Positions 28,701 through 37,435 of a stretch of 64,000 nucleotides of DNA are shown here, piece by piece. The stretch is from assembly GCA_011391595.1 (NCBI GenBank), contig JAABQG010000007.1, positions 18,615 through 82,614 on the forward strand, read 5' to 3'. The number at the start of each line of letters is the position of its first letter. The first letter of the stretch is position 1. Under the pieces are notes generated by a model. It searched no databases. It was not told the DNA's origin and saw nothing but the letters and a program-made list of their open reading frames with translations. Source of the stretch: Hydrogenophaga sp. Its GTDB lineage: Bacteria > Pseudomonadota > Gammaproteobacteria > Burkholderiales > Burkholderiaceae_C. Position numbers and translations under genes: made by a program.

Positions 28701-28921
28701 ACGGGCTGGAGGCCGCCCGACGCCTTTGTGCGTTGCGGCCGGACAAGCATCGCCCCTGGATCATCGCCATGACAGCCAGCGCCATGGATGGCGACCGTGA
28801 AGACTGCCTGGCTGCCGGCATGGACGACTATCTCAGCAAGCCCGTGCGTGCGGCAGCTCTTGGCGATGCGTTGCGGCGGGCCAGCGAAGGCCTCGCCAGG
28901 CGCCGCCAGTCCTCGTCCTGA
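25760..28921 (+). CDS. Soluble hybrid sensor histidine kinase, three to four PAS modules and two receiver domains
   Basis: 1053 aa with no membrane segment. Order: PAS (about 10-120, ending [11 protein letters not shown]); two tandem PAS repeats (about 130-255 and 265-390) that share 'QGI...[20 protein letters not shown]' and end [30 protein letters not shown]; a further PAS (about 395-515); HisKA with phosphorylatable His543 in [12 protein letters not shown]; HATPase with HNAVKF, DTGIGI and GGTGLGL. The first receiver (about 780-895) keeps Asp831 but has lost the acidic pair (LLLVQGN). The second is complete (ED 926-927, D974, T1005, K1027). No HPt domain or response regulator is adjacent. 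It sits 44 bp behind glgP, probably co-transcribed with the glycogen operon, so it may sense cytosolic redox or energy state (inference). Confidence 0.9.
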   Translation: MPHNDFSTLFDWLPIGAYRSSLSGRQLRANPALVRINGYDTEAEMLAAVDDIGAQWYVQTGRRENFKMRLDTHGEVRDFVSEVHRYKTRERIWVSEHARLVHDAEGRPLFYEGTVEDITARKQAEESLSITLKHIEQGIMRFDRRGRIVFYNERAMALLDLPEALLASQPTAHELVIWQQARGDFGADFEFLASDEARSFISRLVDANDPLTANHAPTTNYLRRTRHGRMLEIQSRALPDGGAVRTYADVTAYFQAQQDLAEKGRMLEITLDSMNQGIATIDARGHIVVSNRRHQELLGFSAALMASRPTMEQLVQIQLERDDFGSHFNIAEAMARGYGTFGGANSPFGGPETYLRKGRDGKTLEVRTRGLPDGGAVRTYTDMTDYVTAQEALGQKQALLSALINNIPDRVWLKDTQGVYLLSNPAHQRQHGLSDPEIIGRTAQDLFGDTYSNSYRQSDLETMASREPIVYEDRLVNRETGHIQYFELVKVALRDDAGHCTGVLGIARDITARKQTEAALIAARDAADAGNRAKAEFLANMSHEIRTPMNAVIGMSELLLDMPLAEPQREFAQTIHASGEALMALINDILDFSKIESGQMDLEQAPVNLCECLEGALELTCGPARDKGLELLSWIEDGVPQAIVGDMTRLRQIFVNLIHNAVKFTPRGEVVVTLGWRHAQDGTPMLKASVRDTGIGIAADQVGRLFHSFSQVDASTTRRFGGTGLGLAICRRLVDMMGGQIWVESKPGEGSVFQFEFPCLIASPARLPAREDPTGRLAARRLLLVQGNASSRTILVAQTRRWGMEARATATASQALAWLDAGERFDAAIVDLQMPAPAGLDLVRELRKRVDTAQLPVLALTSQPDDSARVGGLQLMQTLLKPIKLRVLSEALSTALDATRAAAIPASRTPTPRLAQQIPLRVLLAEDNVVNLRVASLILGGLGYDIEVAGDGRQVLDAVTAAQDNSPFDVVLMDVQMPVLDGLEAARRLCALRPDKHRPWIIAMTASAMDGDREDCLAAGMDDYLSKPVRAAALGDALRRASEGLARRRQSSS

Positions 28922-29044
28922 AGTCCTCGCGGTGCCCGGGGTCCGCGCGTCGTTGGCTCCGGTGCCATGGCGTGGCAGGCGCGGAGCGCGTAAAGTGTCG
29001 TCCTGAGTCCTTGCGTCCTCCATCCTGAAACTTCGATTCCGACC

Positions 29045-30547
29045 ATGAACGCCCCCCTTCACCGCGAAATACCTCCATCCGCCCTGCTCGACACCGATCA
29101 GGCACTGGCGCAAGTCAGCGCGCAGTGGGACAACGATATCGTGCGCCAACTGACCGACTACATCACCATTCCCGCCAAGTCGCCCGCGTTCGACGCGGAT
29201 TGGGCGGCCCACGGTTATATCGAGACGGTGGTCCGCAACGCCGCCGACTGGGTTCTGGCGCAGAACGTGCCGGGGTTGACACTGGAGATCGTCAGGCTGC
29301 AGCGCCCAGACGGTACGCCACGCACGCCAGTGCTGTTTTTCGAGATTTCCCCCACCAAGGTCGACACCGGCCAGACCGTCCTGATGTACGGCCACCTCGA
29401 CAAGCAACCCGAGTTCAATGGCTGGCGCAACGACCTCGGGCCCTGGACGCCCAAGTACGAGGACGGCAAGCTCTATGGCCGCGGCGGCGCGGACGACGGC
29501 TATGCGGTGTATGCGGCCATCGCGGCGGTGCAGGCGCTCAAGACCCAGAACGTCCCCCATCCGCGCATCGTCGGCCTGATCGAAACCTGCGAGGAGTCCG
29601 GCTCCTATGACCTGTTGCCCTACATCGACGCGCTGCGCGCGCCGGACAACAACCGGCTGGGCGACGTCGGGCTGGTGGTGTGCCTGGATTCGGGCGCGGG
29701 CAACTACGACCAGTTGTGGCTGACGACCTCGCTGCGCGGCATGGCCAGCGGCACGCTGAAGGTGGAGATCCTGACGGAGGGCATTCACTCGGGGGACGCC
29801 TCAGGCCTGGTGCCTTCGAGCTTTCGCATCCTGCGCCACGTGCTGGACCGACTCGAAGACAGCGCCACAGGGCGCCTGTTGCCGGCCAGCTTCCACTGCG
29901 AGGTGCCCCCCGACCGCCTGGCGCAGGCGCGGGCCACAGCTGCCATCCTCGGCCCTGAGCTTTTCAAGCGCTTCCCCTGGGCGCATTACGACTGCGGCGG
30001 CTCCACCACTTTTGCGCTGCCCACCACCACCGACCCGCTGCAGGCGCTGCTGAATCGCACCTGGATTCCGACTCTGAGCGTGACCGGCGCCGACGGCTTT
30101 CCCGCGATGAAGGACGCCGGCAACGTGTTGCGCCCCTGGACGGCGTTCAAGCTCAGCCTGCGGCTGCCACCCCTGGTGAACGCGGCGGCTGCGGTGCAGG
30201 AACTGAAAGCCTTGCTGGAGGACAACGCGCCGTATCAGGCAAAGGTCACGTTCGAAAGCGCGGGTGGCGCGACGGGCTGGAACGCCCCGACGTCCACGCC
30301 GTGGTTCGAGCAGGCACTGAATGCCGCCAGCCAGGCGCATTTCGGGGCCTCGTGCGGCCACATCGGCCAGGGCGGCACGATTCCCCTGATGAACATGCTG
30401 AGTGAGGGTTTCCCGAAGGCCCAGATGATGGTCTGCGGCGTGCTGGGCCCCAGGAGCAACGCGCACGGTCCCAACGAGTTTCTGCATGTGCCCTATGCCC
30501 GCAAGCTGACAGCCGCAGTGGCCCAGGTCATCGCGCAGATGCCTTGA
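29045..30547 (+). CDS. M20-family metallopeptidase (dipeptidase-like)
   Basis: 500 aa. Metal and catalytic residues are in order: LMYGHLDKQPE (His117, Asp119), GRGGADDG (bridging Asp150), 'LIETCEESGS' (Glu183 base, Glu184 ligand), and a later CLDSG segment. The insert with 'MASGTLKVEILTEGIHSGDASG' is the lid/dimerisation domain of the M20 dipeptidase branch. It probably hydrolyses dipeptides or N-acyl amino acids in the cytoplasm; there is no signal peptide. It overlaps no gene; the hydrolase downstream begins 18 bp later. Confidence 0.86.
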   Translation: MNAPLHREIPPSALLDTDQALAQVSAQWDNDIVRQLTDYITIPAKSPAFDADWAAHGYIETVVRNAADWVLAQNVPGLTLEIVRLQRPDGTPRTPVLFFEISPTKVDTGQTVLMYGHLDKQPEFNGWRNDLGPWTPKYEDGKLYGRGGADDGYAVYAAIAAVQALKTQNVPHPRIVGLIETCEESGSYDLLPYIDALRAPDNNRLGDVGLVVCLDSGAGNYDQLWLTTSLRGMASGTLKVEILTEGIHSGDASGLVPSSFRILRHVLDRLEDSATGRLLPASFHCEVPPDRLAQARATAAILGPELFKRFPWAHYDCGGSTTFALPTTTDPLQALLNRTWIPTLSVTGADGFPAMKDAGNVLRPWTAFKLSLRLPPLVNAAAAVQELKALLEDNAPYQAKVTFESAGGATGWNAPTSTPWFEQALNAASQAHFGASCGHIGQGGTIPLMNMLSEGFPKAQMMVCGVLGPRSNAHGPNEFLHVPYARKLTAAVAQVIAQMP

Positions 30548-30564
30548 CCGGCAGGGCAATAACC

Positions 30565-31413
30565 ATGGCGGATTCTGCGCTGTATTCCTTCACCGCCCAT
30601 GACGGAAACAACCTGGCCGTGATGGAATGGCCGCTGCCCGAGGGCATCAAGCGCCGGGGCGTCATCATCATCGTGCACGGGCTGGGTGAACACGCAGGGC
30701 GCTACGACCATGTGGCCGAACGCCTCAACGGCTGGGGTTTCGCGGTGCGCGGCTACGACCAGCACGGACACGGCGAGTCGGACGGCAAGCCGGGCGCCTT
30801 GCCGTCCGACAGCTATCTTCTCGACAATCTGGCCGACATTGTGGAAAGCACGCGCCTTCGCATGGATGCCAGCATGCCGTTGATTTTGCTGGGACACAGT
30901 CTGGGCGGCCTGGTCGCCGCGCGGCTGGTTTCACTCAACCGGATCAAGGTGGACGGTCTGGTGCTGTCCTCACCCGCACTGGACGCCGGAATGAGCCGTT
31001 TCCAGAAATTCCTGATCGGCGTGCTGCCGCGGTTTGCCCCAAACCTTCGCGTGGGCAACGGACTCGATCCCAGTTTCCTTTCACACGAATCCACCGTGGT
31101 GCAGGCTTACCTTGACGACCCCAAAGTGCATGACCGCATCAGCGCGCGGCTGGCGCGATTCATTGCCGATGCGGGGCCGGCCACCCTGGCCTGTGCTTCG
31201 CAGTGGAGCGTTCCCACACTGTTGATCTACGCAGGCGCAGACAAGCTGGTGGACCCGGCCGGCAGTCGGGCGTTTGCCAAGGCCGCGCCCCGAAACGTCG
31301 TCGCCTCGCAGTGCTTCGATTCGATGTACCACGAGATATTCAACGAAGTCGAGCGCGAGAAAGTCTTCAGCCGCCTTCGCGCGTGGCTGGATGCCAATTT
31401 CCACGGGCAGTAA
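30565..31413 (+). CDS. Monoacylglycerol lipase/lysophospholipase-like alpha/beta hydrolase
   Basis: 282 aa from ATG 30565 (CAGGG upstream); an in-frame TTG at 30544 is less likely. Serine-hydrolase fold: oxyanion HGLGEHAGRYDH, nucleophile elbow GHSLGG (Ser112), acid in 'YAGADKLVDPAGS', and His in 'MYHEIFNE'. 'GYDQHGHGESDG' is typical of monoacylglycerol lipases. There is no signal peptide, so it should act in the cytoplasm on monoacylglycerols or lysophospholipids. Its 3' end abuts a truncated YidB gene on the other strand. Confidence 0.88.
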   Translation: MADSALYSFTAHDGNNLAVMEWPLPEGIKRRGVIIIVHGLGEHAGRYDHVAERLNGWGFAVRGYDQHGHGESDGKPGALPSDSYLLDNLADIVESTRLRMDASMPLILLGHSLGGLVAARLVSLNRIKVDGLVLSSPALDAGMSRFQKFLIGVLPRFAPNLRVGNGLDPSFLSHESTVVQAYLDDPKVHDRISARLARFIADAGPATLACASQWSVPTLLIYAGADKLVDPAGSRAFAKAAPRNVVASQCFDSMYHEIFNEVEREKVFSRLRAWLDANFHGQ

Positions 31414-31594
31414 AGACCGCAACGAGGTCCGCGCCGCTGATCGGCGCATTCTGGCCGGATCCAATCCACGATCCGAGCACGTCACCCATGCCTGCCTGAT
31501 TGAATTTTTCCATCAGTCCCCCCGGGCCGCCGCCCTGCCCGCCTTCCTGTTGAGAGTTCAGCACCGATCCCAACATTGAATCCAGCAATCCCAT
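31405..31594 (-). pseudogene. Truncated YidB/DUF937 gene relic
   Basis: From ATG 31594 the reading frame gives MGLLDSMLGSVLNSQQ, a Gly-rich linker and 'MEKFNQAGMGDVLGSWIGSG' followed by QNAPISGADLVAVF. That is the N-terminal half of the DUF937/YidB family (intact members ~130-150 aa). The frame then runs into the antisense of the lipase-like gene's last codons and stops at 31367 after 75 residues. The C-terminal helical half is missing, so a deletion has probably joined the two 3' ends. Breakpoint estimated near 31405. It could still be expressed as a short protein. Confidence 0.65.
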
Positions 31595-31621
31595 GGCAGC
31601 TTCTTTGAAGTAAAGACGAAC

Positions 31622-32794
31622 TCAGGCATTTTGGGCGGCGCGCTGCTTGAGCGCAAGCCACGCCAGCGCAGCGCCGGTGAATGCCACAGGCACCAGGGAG
31701 CCCATGTTCAGCAGCGCCCAGCCCTGCGTCGTGACCAGCGCGCCCGAGGCAAACGAGGTGAAGGCCATGGTCGCGAACACACAAAAATTGATGGCGGCCT
31801 GTGCACGGTCCTTTTCCTCAGGCCTGTAGGCACGTAGCGAGAGCGTGGTGCTGCCCGTGAACAGGAAGTTCCAGCCCACGCCGAGCAGAAACAGGGCGAT
31901 GATGAACTGATGCAAATCCACGCCCGACAGCGCCACGGCAATACAGGCAAAGTTCAGCACCACACCGACGCCCATCACGGGCAAGGTTCCGAAGCGATTG
32001 ATCAGATGCCCGGTGAAGAACCCCGGCGCGAACATGCCGATCACATGCCACTCCAGCACCAGTGCCGCGTCTGAGAACGGAAAACCACACACCTGCATCG
32101 CCAGCGGGGTGGCTGCCATCAGCAGGTTCATCACGCCATAGCTCAGGGCCGCGCTGGCGGCGGCCACGATGAACACCGGCTGGCGCATGATCTCGGACAT
32201 CTTGCGCCCGGCCGGACTGCCTGCCACCTTGGGCGGCACCGGCGGGAACTGAACGAAGGCCATCAGCAGCATGGACAGCACGGCCACCACGGCGAGGCTG
32301 AGGTAAGCGCCTGCAAAAGGCACCTCGAAAAGCCCCTTGGTGCGCGCCGCCAGGTTCGGTCCGATCACCGCGCCGATCAACCCACCCGCCATCACCAGCG
32401 ACACGGCCTTTTCGCGAAATGCCGGCGGTGACAGCTCGGCCGCGGCAAAGCGGTAGAGCTGGCCGTTGGCGCTGTAATAGCCGGCCACCAGCGTTGCCGT
32501 GACCAGCAACCAGAAGTTGCCGCTCCAGACCGCGTAGGCGCACAGCAAGGCCGACAGCAAGGCCACCCCCAGCCCGATCTGGAACGAGGCCCGGCGGCCG
32601 TAGCGCGACTGCGTCTTCGCGACCAGGCTGGTGGAGAGCGCCCCGCCGACGACGTAGCCCATCACCGGCAGCGTCGCCATCCAGCCCAGTGGCGCCAGGC
32701 TCAGGCCCACCAGGCCGTTGATGGCGATAAAGACCACGTTGTTGGTAAGGAACAGTCCCTGGCAGAACGCCAGAAGGGTAAGGTTGCGCTTCAT
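31622..32794 (-). CDS. MFS transporter
   Basis: 390 aa from ATG 32794 (MKRNLTLLAFCQGLFLTNNVV), where the first helix starts; the longer reading from 32935 adds an unlikely Pro/Ser-rich leader. It has twelve hydrophobic segments, the loop 2-3 basic motif 'AKTQSRYGRRASFQ', and a central cytoplasmic loop with 'KVAGSPAGRKMSEIMRQP'. The family exports or imports small solutes by proton coupling; the substrate is unknown. Genes on either side give no hint. Confidence 0.85.
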   Translation of the reverse strand: MKRNLTLLAFCQGLFLTNNVVFIAINGLVGLSLAPLGWMATLPVMGYVVGGALSTSLVAKTQSRYGRRASFQIGLGVALLSALLCAYAVWSGNFWLLVTATLVAGYYSANGQLYRFAAAELSPPAFREKAVSLVMAGGLIGAVIGPNLAARTKGLFEVPFAGAYLSLAVVAVLSMLLMAFVQFPPVPPKVAGSPAGRKMSEIMRQPVFIVAAASAALSYGVMNLLMAATPLAMQVCGFPFSDAALVLEWHVIGMFAPGFFTGHLINRFGTLPVMGVGVVLNFACIAVALSGVDLHQFIIALFLLGVGWNFLFTGSTTLSLRAYRPEEKDRAQAAINFCVFATMAFTSFASGALVTTQGWALLNMGSLVPVAFTGAALAWLALKQRAAQNA

Positions 32795-33041
32795 CAGCCG
32801 CAGTTTATAGAAGTGTAGAAGTGGCCCGGATGCGCTGGCGCAAGGAGGGGCCGGCACGCCGCCCGGCGAAACCAAGCACGCATCGGACTGCCCCCCCTGG
32901 ACAGGCGACCTGCGGCGCCGATCCGGGCCTTGCAAGGACTGTCAGCGGGCCCGGGCAGCAGCGCAGGTTTTTGTTTCCAGCCGGCCCCGAACGCTCGATG
33001 AGAGGTCCACCGGGCGCGACCTTGGCGCGCTCCTGCCTTGA

Positions 33042-33788
33042 TCAGACCAAGGTCAGCGCCGCCAGTGGCGCCGTCTCGGCGCGCAGCACGCGCGGACCTA
33101 GCGTCACCGAAACAAAACCGGCGGCCAGTGCAGCGGCTTCCTCGGACGGCGTCAAGCCGCCTTCGGGACCGGACAGCAGCGTGACCGCTCCGCTGGAGGG
33201 CACGGCCTCGCGCAATGGGCGAGCGTCGGGGTGCAGGGACAGCACCAGGCGCGTCACCGGTTCCAGCCCATCCTGCATCAACAAAGGATGGTCCGCCAGC
33301 CATTCGGCCAAACTCACCGCCTCATGAAGCACCGGCACCCGGTTTCGCCCGCACTGCTCGCAGGCGGCCACGGCCACGGCCTGCCAGTGGGCGCGCTTCT
33401 TGTCACCGCGCTCGCCCTTGAGCTTGAGCACGCTGCGCTCGGCCAGCAACGGCGTGAGGCTGGCGGCGCCAAGTTCCGTCGCCTTTTCCACCAGCCAGTC
33501 CATGCGTTCGTTGGCCGTGATACCGGCCAGCAGGTGCACGGCGCGCGGCGCCTCGCGCTCGATGGCATGGTGCGCGCCGACCAGCACCTGCACGTCCGAG
33601 CGCCCCATGCGGGTGACGGTGGCGTCGAATTCACCGCCGGTCGCCCCGGCGTCGTCCGCGCCGCCGCTGAACAGCGTGATGACCGCGCCGGGCTGCAGGC
33701 GCAGCACCTGCACATGGCGCGCGGCACCGGCAGGCAGGTCGATCACCTCACCGCTGGCGAGCGGCACGGGGCAATGAAAGCGCGGCAT
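33042..33788 (-). CDS. rsmE: 16S rRNA m3U1498 methyltransferase
   Basis: 248 aa from ATG 33788 (MPRFHCP, the conserved start of RsmE). PUA-like N-terminal domain, then the SPOUT knot domain with 'WLVEKATELGAASLTPLLAERS' and 'LLSGPEGGLTPSEEAAA', 'VTLGPRVLRAETAPLAAL'. The enzyme N3-methylates U1498 of 16S rRNA using S-adenosylmethionine. A copy of the dispersed repeat lies directly upstream (33801-33858), between this gene and the 3' end of the next minus-strand gene. Confidence 0.93.
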   Translation of the reverse strand: MPRFHCPVPLASGEVIDLPAGAARHVQVLRLQPGAVITLFSGGADDAGATGGEFDATVTRMGRSDVQVLVGAHHAIEREAPRAVHLLAGITANERMDWLVEKATELGAASLTPLLAERSVLKLKGERGDKKRAHWQAVAVAACEQCGRNRVPVLHEAVSLAEWLADHPLLMQDGLEPVTRLVLSLHPDARPLREAVPSSGAVTLLSGPEGGLTPSEEAAALAAGFVSVTLGPRVLRAETAPLAALTLV

Positions 33789-33800
33789 TGAATCCAATCA

Positions 33801-33858
33801 ATCACAAATAAATAGCTAACTATGACCATTAGACGATGGGGAAGTGCCATTTTTGGCC
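33801..33858 (-). repeat. Dispersed intergenic repeat, copy 3
   Basis: Minus-strand reading gives GGCACTTCCCCATCGTCTAA then TGGTC, a TTAGCTAT box and TTATTTG: almost identical to copy 1 over 30 bases. It fills the 69-bp gap between the kinase-like gene's stop (33858) and rsmE. Confidence 0.7.
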
Positions 33859-34985
33859 TAAACACGACCAAAAGCATAGCCTGAGACCGTTTCAATGCCT
33901 TCCACCTCGTCGATCAGGCGCAGCAACGGGCCGAGTTCGCGGTAGCGGCTGGCCGTGGCACGGATGTAGCCGATGAAGCGCGGCGCATCGGCCAGGTAGC
34001 GCGGCTTGCCGTCGCGCAATGTCAGTCGGGCAAAGATGCCAGCCACCTTCAGATGGCGCTGCAGGCCCATCCATTCCACCGCGCGGTAGAACGCGCCGAA
34101 ATCGCTGTGCCAGTCCTCGTAGTCCATCAGACCGGCCTTGCGCGCCTTTTCCCAGTAGCGGACGGTCACGTCGAGCACGAAATCCTCGTCCCAGCTCAGG
34201 AAGGCGTCACGCATCAGGCTGGCGATGTCGTAGGTGACCGGCCCGTACACCGCGTCCTGGAAGTCCAGCACACCGAGCTGGGTCGATGGCGTGGCGCCAG
34301 GCACCGTCGGGATCATCAGGTTGCGCGGCATGTAGTCGCGGTGCACATAGACCTGCGGGGCCGCGAGGTTGCGCGAAACGATCAGGTCGAAGGTCTTGTC
34401 CAGCGTGGCGCGGATCGGGCCTTCGACCGCCACGCCCCTGTGCTTCGCGAGGTACCAGTCGGGAAACAGTGCCAGCTCCCGGCGCAGCAGCGCATCGTCA
34501 TACGGCGGCAACACGCCGGGCCTGGACGCGAGTTGCCAGGCGATCAGCGCGTCCACCGCCTGACCGTACAAAGGTGTGCTGGCCTCGGGGTGGTCGCGGT
34601 CGATCACCTCCATCATGGTTTTCGACCCCAGGTCACTGAGCAGCATGAAGCCCTGCGGCTCGTCCCAGGCCAGAACCTCGGGGACGTTCAGCCCGGACGC
34701 CTGCATCAGACGCGCCACATTGACGAAGGGCGCGCAGTTTTCAAGCGCGGGCGGTGCGTCCATGATGATGCAGCTGCCCGTACCATTTTCTCGGTCCACC
34801 CGGAAATAACGCCGGAAACTGGCGTCGGCGGAAGCCGGCCGCACGCTGGCAGCAACCAGGCGGTGGATCGCGGATTGATGGCCCAGCCACGCCTGAAAAG
34901 TCGCCTCGCGGGCGGGATCAGTCCAGACAGGGGCGTCGACCCGCGCTGGCACGCTGGAATCCGGGGGGGAAAGATTTGAGCTCAT
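33858..34985 (-). CDS. amgK: Aminoglycoside phosphotransferase-fold kinase, probably AmgK (anomeric MurNAc/GlcNAc kinase)
   Basis: 375 aa. Kinase motifs: VHRDYMPRNLM (HxDxxxxN catalytic loop) and 'LGVLDFQDAVYGPVTYDIASLM' (DxD-like metal site). N-lobe 'ASFRRYFRVDRENGTGSCIIMDAPP' is typical of AmgK. In pseudomonads amgK-murU lies divergent from lptD and feeds cell-wall sugar recycling (known). Here the gene is divergent from lptD too (107-bp gap), which supports the call, but the expected murU partner is absent; rsmE takes its place. Start at ATG 34985. Confidence 0.75.
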   Translation of the reverse strand: MSSNLSPPDSSVPARVDAPVWTDPAREATFQAWLGHQSAIHRLVAASVRPASADASFRRYFRVDRENGTGSCIIMDAPPALENCAPFVNVARLMQASGLNVPEVLAWDEPQGFMLLSDLGSKTMMEVIDRDHPEASTPLYGQAVDALIAWQLASRPGVLPPYDDALLRRELALFPDWYLAKHRGVAVEGPIRATLDKTFDLIVSRNLAAPQVYVHRDYMPRNLMIPTVPGATPSTQLGVLDFQDAVYGPVTYDIASLMRDAFLSWDEDFVLDVTVRYWEKARKAGLMDYEDWHSDFGAFYRAVEWMGLQRHLKVAGIFARLTLRDGKPRYLADAPRFIGYIRATASRYRELGPLLRLIDEVEGIETVSGYAFGRV

Positions 34986-35092
34986 GGATAATCCATTCTA
35001 CAAATCCAGTCTCGTCAGGCTGGCCAGACCTGCCTCCTGCCTTCGCACCGGCCGGACTTTTCGACTGATGATTGCACCCCTTGTTGCCTTTG

Positions 35093-37435
35093 ATGAAGCC
35101 TGAGCCGCCGTTCCTGCACTGCCGCCTGACGCCCGTGGCCTGCGTGGTCGCCAGCTTGCTGCACGGCCTCGCGTGGGGACAGGAACTGCCGGACGGCGAC
35201 GCGCTGAAGCTCAAAAGCAGCCGCCAGCTGGAAGAAAGGATTCCCGGGTCCGTGCGCAAGGACCTGCCCACTTTCTTGTCGGGTCAGCGCCTTTCGGGGC
35301 GCGTGGACGTGGAAACAACGATTAAGGGCGCTGCGGAAGTACGACGGGGCGACACTGTGATCCGCGCCGACCAGCTGCAATATACCTCTCCCGACGACAT
35401 GGCCCGGGGCAATGGTCATGTCCGCATCAATCGCGAAGGCAACATCTACGAAGGGCCCGCCGTGGAGCTCGAGGTCGATGCGTTCAAGGGTTTCTTCACC
35501 GAGCCCAAGTTTGATCTGCTGAAAAACGGCGCCCAGGGTGACGCTGAACGGATGGACTTTCTCGACGACAAGCATTCCGTTCTCCACCAGGCCCGGTACA
35601 GCACCTGCCGACGCGACGGCGGGCCGGAGTGGCTGCCCGACTGGGTATTGCGAGCCACCCGCATCGATATTGACAATGAGGAAGACGTCGCGGTTGCCGA
35701 AGGCGCGACCTTGAGTTTCATGAACGTCCCCATCCTGCCGATTCCCGCGGTCAGTTTTCCACTCAGCGACAAACGCAAGTCCGGTTTTCTGGCGCCTTAT
35801 TTCGGCATTGGCAACGTCAACGGAGTGGAGTACTCACAGCCCTACTACCTGAACCTGGCGCCGAACCGCGACGCCACCCTGACGGGCACGCTGCTCTCAA
35901 ATAGAGGCATTGATCTGGGCGGCGAATACCGCTATCTCAATCCCACCTACAGGGGGCTGTTGTATGGCAATTACATGCCTTGGGACAGGCTGCGCGACGA
36001 GAGCCGATGGGGGGCTGGCGCACTGCACAGCCAGACGCTCCCAAGCGGCCTTGGCCTGAACCTCAACGTCAATCGGGTCAGCGACGACAATTACTGGAAG
36101 GATTTCCCCCGCGCGCAAACGGCTCTGACCGCGCGCCTGCTGCCCAGCGACGCCAACCTGACGTGGAACCAGGGCAGCTTTTCCGCAGCCGCCAGGACGC
36201 TTTACTGGCAGACCCTGCAGGACGTGACGGCCCCCATTACGCCACCGTACAACCGCACACTGCAGCTGACCGGGCGCTATGCCGGCAGCCCGGGCGCCGG
36301 GATGGATCTTTCCGTGGACATGGACTACACGCGGTTCGAATCCAATCCCACGCTCACGGGGCAGCCCAACGGACAACGCACCTACACGCTGGCCCAGCTG
36401 AGCCGGCCCTGGGCACTGCCCGGCGCCTTTGTGACGCCAAAGGTGCAGGTGCACGCCGCCCACTACCTTTTTGACGGCACGCTGTCCGCCGGTGCCACCT
36501 CCGCCAATCCGGTGGTACCCACCTTCAGCGTGGACAGTGGCCTGATCTTCGAGCGTGACACCAACTATTTCGGACGCGACGTGCGCCAGACGCTTGAGCC
36601 CCGCGCGTTTTACGTTTACACGCCCTTTCGAAGCCAGAACGCCTTGCCGAACTACGATACGGCTTCCTTCGACTTCAACTTCACCACCATCTACACCGAA
36701 AACGCGTACGTGGGCAACGACCGGATTGCCGACAACAACCTGCTGACGCTGGGCCTGTCGACCCGACTGGTCGATGCCGTCACGGGCGCACAGCTGGCGC
36801 AGGTAGGCATCGCGCAGCGCCCGCGCTTCAGCACGCAGCTGGTCACGTTGCCGGGCCAGGCGCCGATTCCACCGGGCTGGAGCGACATGCTGGTGGGTGG
36901 CACGATCAACTGGTCCCCAAAATGGAACGCCGCTGCAGCCGTCCAGTTTGACGCCAGAGACGGCAGCTCCGTCCGCACGACCGTTGGCGGAACCTACAAC
37001 CCGGGTAACTACCGGGTCTTCAATGCCGCCTACCGCCTGCAGGCCGGGGTCAGCGAGTCGCTGGATGTAGGCTGGCAATGGCCGCTCAACGACCTGTGGG
37101 GCGACCTCGGCCTGGACCTTGGCAGGGGCAAGGGCCAGGGCGCGGGCCGCTGGTATAGCGTTGGCCGGCTGAACTACAGCCTCAAAGGGCGCGAACTCGT
37201 TGACGCGCTTGCCGGCTTTGAGTACGACGCAGGCTGCTGGATTGCCCGACTGGTCCTGACCCGGCTTCAAACCAGCACATCCACTGCCAATACAAGCATC
37301 TCGATGCAGATGGAGTTCGTAGGGTTCACGCGACTGGGCCCAAGCCCGTTGAAAGCCCTGCGGGACAACATATCGCGCTATCAGTACCTGCGTGAACAGA
37401 CCCACCCCCCCAGCCGCTTTAGCAACTATGACTAA
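35093..37435 (+). CDS. lptD: LPS-assembly outer-membrane protein LptD
   Basis: 780 aa from ATG 35093 (MKPEPPFLHCRLTPVACVV, signal peptide to about GLAWG). N-terminal jellyroll (OstA-like: 'GDTVIRADQLQYTSPDDMARGNGHVRI'), then the long beta-barrel with 'YSTCRRDGGPEWLPDWVLRA' and a late Cys in 'FEYDAGCWIARLVL', the positions used for interdomain disulfides. With LptE it inserts lipopolysaccharide in the outer leaflet. The stop overlaps the surA start (ATGACTAA). Its own folding depends on SurA, the next gene. Confidence 0.95.
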   Translation: MKPEPPFLHCRLTPVACVVASLLHGLAWGQELPDGDALKLKSSRQLEERIPGSVRKDLPTFLSGQRLSGRVDVETTIKGAAEVRRGDTVIRADQLQYTSPDDMARGNGHVRINREGNIYEGPAVELEVDAFKGFFTEPKFDLLKNGAQGDAERMDFLDDKHSVLHQARYSTCRRDGGPEWLPDWVLRATRIDIDNEEDVAVAEGATLSFMNVPILPIPAVSFPLSDKRKSGFLAPYFGIGNVNGVEYSQPYYLNLAPNRDATLTGTLLSNRGIDLGGEYRYLNPTYRGLLYGNYMPWDRLRDESRWGAGALHSQTLPSGLGLNLNVNRVSDDNYWKDFPRAQTALTARLLPSDANLTWNQGSFSAAARTLYWQTLQDVTAPITPPYNRTLQLTGRYAGSPGAGMDLSVDMDYTRFESNPTLTGQPNGQRTYTLAQLSRPWALPGAFVTPKVQVHAAHYLFDGTLSAGATSANPVVPTFSVDSGLIFERDTNYFGRDVRQTLEPRAFYVYTPFRSQNALPNYDTASFDFNFTTIYTENAYVGNDRIADNNLLTLGLSTRLVDAVTGAQLAQVGIAQRPRFSTQLVTLPGQAPIPPGWSDMLVGGTINWSPKWNAAAAVQFDARDGSSVRTTVGGTYNPGNYRVFNAAYRLQAGVSESLDVGWQWPLNDLWGDLGLDLGRGKGQGAGRWYSVGRLNYSLKGRELVDALAGFEYDAGCWIARLVLTRLQTSTSTANTSISMQMEFVGFTRLGPSPLKALRDNISRYQYLREQTHPPSRFSNYD

